A DNA stretch of 10,974 bases from the NCBI GenBank assembly GCA_034004165.1, contig JAVEXI010000055.1:1-10974 (forward strand), given 5' to 3'. The position numbers were made by a program, and so were the translations under genes. Under the pieces are notes generated by a model. It made no database searches, was not told where the DNA came from, and worked only from the letters and a program-made list of their open reading frames with translations. Position 1 is the first letter of the stretch; each line of letters opens with the position of its first letter. The DNA is from Gudongella sp034004165 (GTDB lineage Bacteria; Bacillota; Clostridia; Tissierellales; Tissierellaceae). Positions 6,422-10,974 of this stretch are shown piece by piece.

Positions 6422-6922
6422 ATGACTACTTTTTTGGTAATTGTCATTCTCATACTCAACTTTATATTTCAGGCTGTAATAATGCCTGGTATTACAATTC
6501 TTGGAGCAATCCCAAACACTACACTAGCTATAGTTGTCGTCTTAGCTCTTTCAAAAGGGAGAGTATACGGTAGCGTTTTGGGACTTGTATTAGGGTTAAT
6601 ACAGGATATATTATTTTCGATGACAATTGGAATTAGTGCATTGATACTTTTTTTAGTTGGATATTTTACGGGCTTGGCAGAAGATTCATTTGCCCGTGAC
6701 AATATTATTAATCCTGTGTTGTTTACTCTGGCTGGGACTGTATTTTACAATGGATTTTTCGCTCTTATTATGTTTTTTCTCTCTAGAGAAATAACATTTG
6801 AAGGAGCATTAAAGAGCATGTTTTCCGTAGAATTATTGTTAAACGCTATAGCTGCAATACTTTTTTATCTGATTTTTAAGAAAGTATTTACAAGACCTCA
6901 GATACGGTTTAATAGGAAGTGA
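6422..6922 (+). CDS. mreD: MreD, rod-shape-determining membrane protein
   Basis: This 166-residue polytopic membrane protein has about five to six hydrophobic segments and matches the usual MreD size. Recognisable family features are the small-residue-rich stretch GRVYGSVLGLVLGLIQDILF (in the second to third helix region) and a basic C-terminal tail (FTRPQIRFNRK). MreD is part of the elongasome with MreC, RodA and PBP2 and is needed for rod shape; its biochemical role is not well defined. The ATG at 6422 has AAGGAG (6410-6415) 6 nt upstream, directly after the mreC stop. Position between mreC and the PBP2 gene makes the identification secure even though MreD sequences diverge strongly. Confidence 0.93.
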   Translation: MTTFLVIVILILNFIFQAVIMPGITILGAIPNTTLAIVVVLALSKGRVYGSVLGLVLGLIQDILFSMTIGISALILFLVGYFTGLAEDSFARDNIINPVLFTLAGTVFYNGFFALIMFFLSREITFEGALKSMFSVELLLNAIAAILFYLIFKKVFTRPQIRFNRK

Positions 6923-6930
6923 GGTTGAGG
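6921..6930 (+). promoter_or_regulatory. Doubled Shine-Dalgarno sequence before mrdA, overlapping the mreD stop
   Basis: GAGG occurs twice (6921-6924 and 6927-6930). The first overlaps the mreD TGA and has the right spacing (8 nt) to the ATG at 6933. The second is only 2 nt from the start and is probably not used. This suggests coupling of mreD and mrdA translation. Confidence 0.45.
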
Positions 6931-6932
6931 TA

Positions 6933-9900
6933 ATGAAAAAAATATTTAACAGATTCAATCTAATGATTGTTGTGCTTGTACTTATGATGGCAGTATTGAT
7001 GTTTAAATTGGCAACTCTGACTCTTGCACAGGGAGACTACTATAGAGATCTCAGTGACAATAAGAGAGTCAAGGAAATTTATACAACAGCTCCGCGTGGA
7101 GAAATAAGGGACAGATACGGCAGGCTTCTTGCTGGAAATGTTCCAAGTTTTACTGTTCAACTCCTTAAAGATGAACTCAATAGTATTGATAGAACTCATA
7201 GAAATAATTATCTGCTCTCTTTGATAAGATTTTTGGAAGCCGACGGAGCACCCTATCTTAGTGACTACCCAGTACAGCTTAATACATTTGAATATAAATC
7301 ACTGGAAACATATCTTACAAACGACCTATCACCTGATGAGGCCGTTATTTCTCGTATAATTGAAAACAATCTCCTCTCTGACCTATTGGGAAGAAGATTT
7401 TATGCACCTTATGGGGATCATTTTAGATTTAATATAGCTGAAAGAGCAGTAAAAATATTAGAAGATGATGTATTAAAAGAAGAATATTCCACCATAGGCA
7501 CCCTTAGCAAGGAATCCATAACGAAAATTTCAGATGAATATAATAATGACAGAAATTTCATTAGAAAGCTGATAGACCATCCAATTGGAAGATTGCTTGC
7601 ATTTGAAACTCTGGATAGAGCTGGTGTAAGCGAAGAAATATTGCTTAAAGATTATTCAATTAGTTTTTACAATGATTACATCAGCCAGAAAATTTCACTT
7701 ATGAAGCAGTTCCCTGAAGTTACAATGAGAACTAGTGCTGAAGATGATTTTATTAACATTTTTAAAGAAGTATCCCTTAAGTCATTTTTATTGAGAATTA
7801 TTACTGTGGACGAAGAAAAGGATACTAAGGTTGTGCCTTCTCTTATATTAGTTGATCTGTTGAAGTCAGAAGGTATTGATCCAGACATCAATATAGAAGT
7901 TAACTATGATAGAGACGATGTTTTAATAAGCTTTCAAGGGAACAGGAACATCGCGGATGCTGAGCCTGTCGATGAACTGATAAATCTTTCAGAACAAAAG
8001 GGAATCCTAAAGAAATTCGTTTTAGATGAAAGGATCAGATATTTGGCTCAGACTAAGTTGATTTCAGATGGTGTGAACCCAAGGATATCTGTAAGTGGAA
8101 AATTTGAATACTCACATTTAAACAACTTTAATAATTGGTATACAGCAAATAAAATAAATACTTCAGACAGCCTTAAAGATGTTTTTAAAGATCTTATGAA
8201 AAAAAGTTATCTTGATGAAGATCTAAGTATATACGAAGCCCGTTCAGTACTGGGAATTCTAAATCAGCTTACAAATCAGGGCTATTTAGCATATCAGCCT
8301 ATAAATATCGCTTATGGTATTAAAGATGAAACAGTTGCAAAAATAGAAGAAACTCTTTCATCAGCACCTGGAATTAGTATTTCAATTGAACCAGTCAGGT
8401 ATTACCCAGAAGGTGAGACAGCAGCTCACATGATTGGATATCTAGGGAAAATAAGTCAAAGCTCAGAGATTGATAAATACATAAGAGAGCTTGGATACTC
8501 TCCAAGTGCTCTTATTGGGAAAACTGGTCTTGAAGAGAGCTTTGAAACACAATTAAGTGGTAAGAGTGGCATTAAGAAAGTTGAAGTAGATGTAGTTGGC
8601 AACACTACTAATGTATTGGAAGAGATTAAACCTGTTCCGGGGAACACCTTATACTCAACAATAGACCTTAAACTCCAGGTGGTGGCTCAGGATACACTTA
8701 AAAAGACTCTTGATGAGATAAGTCGAGGTGGAGTTTACAGAAGTGAATGGGGAGATTATGCCTTCGGCATAAATAAACGTAAAAGAAGGCCGTATATCAA
8801 CGCCAATTCTGGAGCTGTTGTAGCTATTGACGTTAAGACAGGAGAAGTGCTTGCAATGGCGAGTTATCCTGCATACGATCCTAATTTATTTTCCACGGGT
8901 ATAAGCAATTCTGATTGGCTGAGCCTTTTCCCAGAGGATGCGAATAACCCACTGGCGCCAAGGCCTCTTTATAACATAGCTTCACAAACGGCAATACAGC
9001 CTGGCTCAACGTTTAAAATGGTAACTGGACTTGCAGCTTTGGAAAAAGGACTTAACCCACTTTTGAAGATTAGAGATATGGGTTATGTTACAGTAGGAAA
9101 CAAGAATTTTCACTGCCTTGTTTATACCACTACTGGCGGCACACATGGGTATGAAAACTTCTATGAGGCTCTTAGAGATTCGTGTAACTATTACTTTTAC
9201 ACTCTTGCTATGGGCAGAAATCAAAAGACAGGACAGAATATAGGAATTAAATTAGAAATAGAAGACATAGTGGATATTTCTAAAAAATTGGGACTAAATG
9301 ATAAAACTGGAATAGAAATAAATGTACCTGCAGAAGTGTCCGGCGGAGTACCCGATCCTCAAAGAAAGATTATTACGACCAAATACTTGCTTAAGCAAAT
9401 GCTGCAAAGAAGTATAAATGGCTATATAATGGAAGATGTAGAAATTACGAAGACTGACCTTGATGATATAATTGCTGAGATAATTTCGTGGACAGAGCTA
9501 GAAACACCTTTGACAAGAGCTGAAGTAGTGCGCAGGCTTACAGCCATGGGTATCGAGCCAGAAAAAAGACTACAAGGTGAAAGAGAAGGCTTGGCAGACA
9601 AGATAAAATATACTTATCTAAACCAGGCAGGATGGAATATCTCAGACACGCTAAATGTAACTATAGGACAAGGCCAGAGTGCCTACACGCCTTTGCAAAT
9701 GGCTAACTATATTGCGACATTGGCAAATGGTGGATACCTCAATAAGGCAACTCTCGTTGAATCTATTAGAGATTACAGCAATTCATCTGTGTTATACGAG
9801 CACAGACCTGATGGTAAATTGATTGAACTTAATAATTATGATAATCTTGAAATCGTAAAAAAAGGAATGTCCATGGTATCGACTGAAGGAACAGCAAGAA

Positions 9901-10184
9901 CGATATTTAGCAGATTTCCAATCAAGGTCGGAGTCAAGACAGGTACAGCTGAACGTAGTGGAATAAACCCATCAACAGGCGACACTTATGATGATTTTGC
10001 CTGGTTTGTTGGCTTTGCTCCTTATGATGAGCCTGAGATTGCAGTAGCAGCAGTAATATTCCAGGGAGGTACTGGTGGTTATGCCGCTCCTATGGTAAGA
10101 GATATTATTGCACAGTATTTTGGACTTAATACAGAGATAGTTCATACTTCCCTTCCAATTGAAGGCTCTTTGATTATTGACTAA
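6933..10184 (+). CDS. mrdA: Penicillin-binding protein 2 (class B transpeptidase), unusually long
   Basis: This is the elongasome transpeptidase that cross-links peptidoglycan during lateral growth, working with RodA and MreBCD. At 1083 residues it far exceeds typical PBP2 (about 630-720). A membrane anchor (about 9-30) leads to the pedestal motif RGEIRDRYGRLLAGN (55-69). About 390 residues of charged, mostly helical sequence follow before the pedestal resumes near residue 461 (GIKDETVAKIEE, then IEPVRYYPEG). The transpeptidase domain begins near TIDLKLQ (576-582). All catalytic motifs are intact: STFK (Ser692 nucleophile, Lys695), SCN (750-752) and KTGT (1002-1005). A further insertion (about 811-900) lies between VSGGVPDPQ and the SDTLNVTIGQG motif. 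No PASTA domains are present. Long PBP2 forms are known in clostridia, so this looks like a genuine single gene: there is no frameshift, and base composition matches its neighbours. mreBCD context supports MrdA rather than FtsI. Confidence 0.95.
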   Translation: MKKIFNRFNLMIVVLVLMMAVLMFKLATLTLAQGDYYRDLSDNKRVKEIYTTAPRGEIRDRYGRLLAGNVPSFTVQLLKDELNSIDRTHRNNYLLSLIRFLEADGAPYLSDYPVQLNTFEYKSLETYLTNDLSPDEAVISRIIENNLLSDLLGRRFYAPYGDHFRFNIAERAVKILEDDVLKEEYSTIGTLSKESITKISDEYNNDRNFIRKLIDHPIGRLLAFETLDRAGVSEEILLKDYSISFYNDYISQKISLMKQFPEVTMRTSAEDDFINIFKEVSLKSFLLRIITVDEEKDTKVVPSLILVDLLKSEGIDPDINIEVNYDRDDVLISFQGNRNIADAEPVDELINLSEQKGILKKFVLDERIRYLAQTKLISDGVNPRISVSGKFEYSHLNNFNNWYTANKINTSDSLKDVFKDLMKKSYLDEDLSIYEARSVLGILNQLTNQGYLAYQPINIAYGIKDETVAKIEETLSSAPGISISIEPVRYYPEGETAAHMIGYLGKISQSSEIDKYIRELGYSPSALIGKTGLEESFETQLSGKSGIKKVEVDVVGNTTNVLEEIKPVPGNTLYSTIDLKLQVVAQDTLKKTLDEISRGGVYRSEWGDYAFGINKRKRRPYINANSGAVVAIDVKTGEVLAMASYPAYDPNLFSTGISNSDWLSLFPEDANNPLAPRPLYNIASQTAIQPGSTFKMVTGLAALEKGLNPLLKIRDMGYVTVGNKNFHCLVYTTTGGTHGYENFYEALRDSCNYYFYTLAMGRNQKTGQNIGIKLEIEDIVDISKKLGLNDKTGIEINVPAEVSGGVPDPQRKIITTKYLLKQMLQRSINGYIMEDVEITKTDLDDIIAEIISWTELETPLTRAEVVRRLTAMGIEPEKRLQGEREGLADKIKYTYLNQAGWNISDTLNVTIGQGQSAYTPLQMANYIATLANGGYLNKATLVESIRDYSNSSVLYEHRPDGKLIELNNYDNLEIVKKGMSMVSTEGTARTIFSRFPIKVGVKTGTAERSGINPSTGDTYDDFAWFVGFAPYDEPEIAVAAVIFQGGTGGYAAPMVRDIIAQYFGLNTEIVHTSLPIEGSLIID

Positions 10185-10260
10185 ACTTTCTTTCGGTTTG
10201 TATAGATTTTTATGCTGATAACTAGTAGAATAATCTCAAGGATGTTTATGGAGGAATCTG
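10185..10260 (+). other. Intergenic gap between mrdA and minC
   Basis: This 76-bp gap is the largest after 2296. I see no hairpin followed by a T run, so transcription probably continues into minC. A TTGTAT at 10198-10203 and AT-rich hexamers such as TAGAAT (10226-10231) occur but do not combine at proper -35/-10 spacing (22 nt apart). A strong GGAGG Shine-Dalgarno sequence at 10250-10254 precedes minC by 6 nt. Confidence 0.5.
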
Positions 10261-10902
10261 ATGAAAAATGAACTGATTAGCATTAAGGGAACAGCAGAAG
10301 GCATGTATATCGAAGCAAAAGGTGATGATTTACTAATCCTTAAAGCTTCCTTGGCAGAGAGAATGAAAAATGCGGGATCATTTTTTTCCGGTGGCAAGAT
10401 TCTCGATGTAAAGGGAGAAGAGCTTTCATCTGAAAACAGATTGGAACTGATGCTCCTTCTAAAATATAAATATGACTTTAAGATTGACATACCTGGGCTT
10501 GCATCTGAGGAGGTTCCAGAGGTAGAACCTGTGCCTATAAAGACAGAATCATTTGAGGGTACCGACGAAGGTCCATGTAAATTTGTCCATGGAACCCTGC
10601 GCTCTGGGCAAGAAGTAACATTTAATGGGAACATTGTCGTTATTGGAGACGTGAATCCGGGTGCTCAGCTAAAAGCAAAGGGTAATATTGTCGTTCTGGG
10701 TTCGCTTAAAGGCGTAGCTCATGCAGGAGTTGGTGGCAATCTAGGAGCAGTTGTAGCAGCCTACAGCCTGTTGCCAACGCAACTGAGAATTGGCGATTTG
10801 ATAGTAAGACCTCCTGAAGGTGATGTGCAGTATAAATATCCGGAAATTGCAAGAGTTATATCAGGAGAAGTAATAATTGAACCATACTTGCCAAACAAAT
10901 AA
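10261..10902 (+). CDS. minC: MinC, septum site-determining protein (FtsZ inhibitor)
   Basis: MinC blocks FtsZ ring assembly away from mid-cell after recruitment to the membrane by MinD. The 213-residue protein has a divergent N-terminal FtsZ-inhibitory domain (about 1-77), an acidic, proline-containing linker (78-105) and the well conserved C-terminal beta-helix domain (106-210). The latter shows the R-S-G-Q motif (114-117) used in dimerisation and MinD binding, NGNIVVIGDVNPGA (122-135), GNIVVLGSLKG (141-151) and HAGVGGN (154-160), the repeating turns of the right-handed beta helix. The ATG at 10261 has GGAGG with a 6-nt spacer. minD begins 15 bp downstream. The neighbouring elongation genes give the usual Firmicutes mre-min cluster. 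Confidence 0.96.
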   Translation: MKNELISIKGTAEGMYIEAKGDDLLILKASLAERMKNAGSFFSGGKILDVKGEELSSENRLELMLLLKYKYDFKIDIPGLASEEVPEVEPVPIKTESFEGTDEGPCKFVHGTLRSGQEVTFNGNIVVIGDVNPGAQLKAKGNIVVLGSLKGVAHAGVGGNLGAVVAAYSLLPTQLRIGDLIVRPPEGDVQYKYPEIARVISGEVIIEPYLPNK

Positions 10903-10917
10903 AGGGGAGGAAAACAC

Positions 10918-10974
10918 ATGGAGAACGAAAAATTGGGGATGGCAATTGTCATAACATCAGGCAAAGGAGGAGTC
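10918..10974 (+). CDS. minD: MinD, septum site-determining ATPase (N-terminal start only)
   Basis: The ATG at 10918 lies 7 nt after a strong Shine-Dalgarno sequence (GGGGAGG, 10904-10910). Nineteen codons are visible before the window ends, reading MENEKLGMAIVITSGKGGV. The final SGKGGV is the start of the deviant Walker A motif (KGGVGKT) of the MinD/ParA ATPases, with Lys16 as the signature lysine. Position directly after minC makes MinD the clear identification. The remaining motifs, the C-terminal amphipathic helix and any minE gene lie outside the window. The first seven residues before MAIVITSGKGG are slightly longer than in many MinD proteins; an in-frame ATG at codon 8 exists, but the ribosome binding site supports the first. 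Confidence 0.93.
   Translation, partial: MENEKLGMAIVITSGKGGV

Noticed and set aside
6933..10184. The long mrdA frame as a fusion of two genes or an assembly artefact
   Set aside because: The pedestal, transpeptidase and all three catalytic motifs occur once each and in order. The frame is continuous and codon use is uniform, so a single long PBP2 is the simpler reading.
10226..10231. TAGAAT as a -10 element of a separate minC promoter
   Set aside because: The only -35-like partner (TTGTAT, 10198-10203) is 22 nt away, outside the normal range, in AT-rich DNA where such hexamers are common.
10236..10634. 132-codon open frame on the minus strand across minC
   Set aside because: It is antisense to a clearly conserved MinC, has no recognisable domain or ribosome binding site, and its composition follows the minC codons in reverse.

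Overview
The window reads as a chromosomal stretch from a low-GC, anaerobic Gram-positive bacterium of the class Clostridia. The case rests on several things: AT-rich codon use, strong purine-rich Shine-Dalgarno sequences, frequent TTG/GTG starts, an Rnf ferredoxin:NAD+ oxidoreductase operon, and the maf-radC-mreBCD-mrdA-minCD order typical of clostridial genomes. The genus cannot be fixed from the sequence. All genes are on the plus strand. I see no mobile element, CRISPR array, tRNA or rRNA.

Region 1 (1-2215) is the end of an rnf operon: the last 46 codons of rnfG (with the FMN-attachment motif), then rnfE, rnfA and rnfB complete. It closes with a strong intrinsic terminator that starts inside the rnfB stop codon. 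These genes encode the membrane complex that couples electron transfer from reduced ferredoxin to NAD+ with Na+ or H+ export.

Region 2 (2216-3207) starts a new transcription unit after a 108-bp gap (2188-2295). It holds a small membrane-anchored NusG-domain-II protein and a Gx transporter/'heptaprenyl diphosphate synthase component I' family membrane protein. This pair has no firmly established function.

Region 3 (3216-10974) is the cell-shape and division cluster: maf (nucleotide pyrophosphatase), radC (JAMM-domain protein), mreB, mreC, mreD, an exceptionally long PBP2 (mrdA, 1083 codons), minC and the first 19 codons of minD. From 2296 to the end of mrdA the gaps are only 8-16 bp, so this is probably one polycistronic unit. 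The 76-bp gap before minC shows no clear terminator. MreBCD and PBP2 form the elongation machinery for lateral wall synthesis; MinCD prevents polar division.

No wholly new system is evident; these are recognisable core genes. The points most worth a second look are the very large, possibly internally repeated insertion in the PBP2 N-terminal module, a second insertion in its transpeptidase domain, a near-perfect 15-bp hairpin just inside the mreC reading frame, and the cysteine patterns of RnfB and the NusG-II protein.
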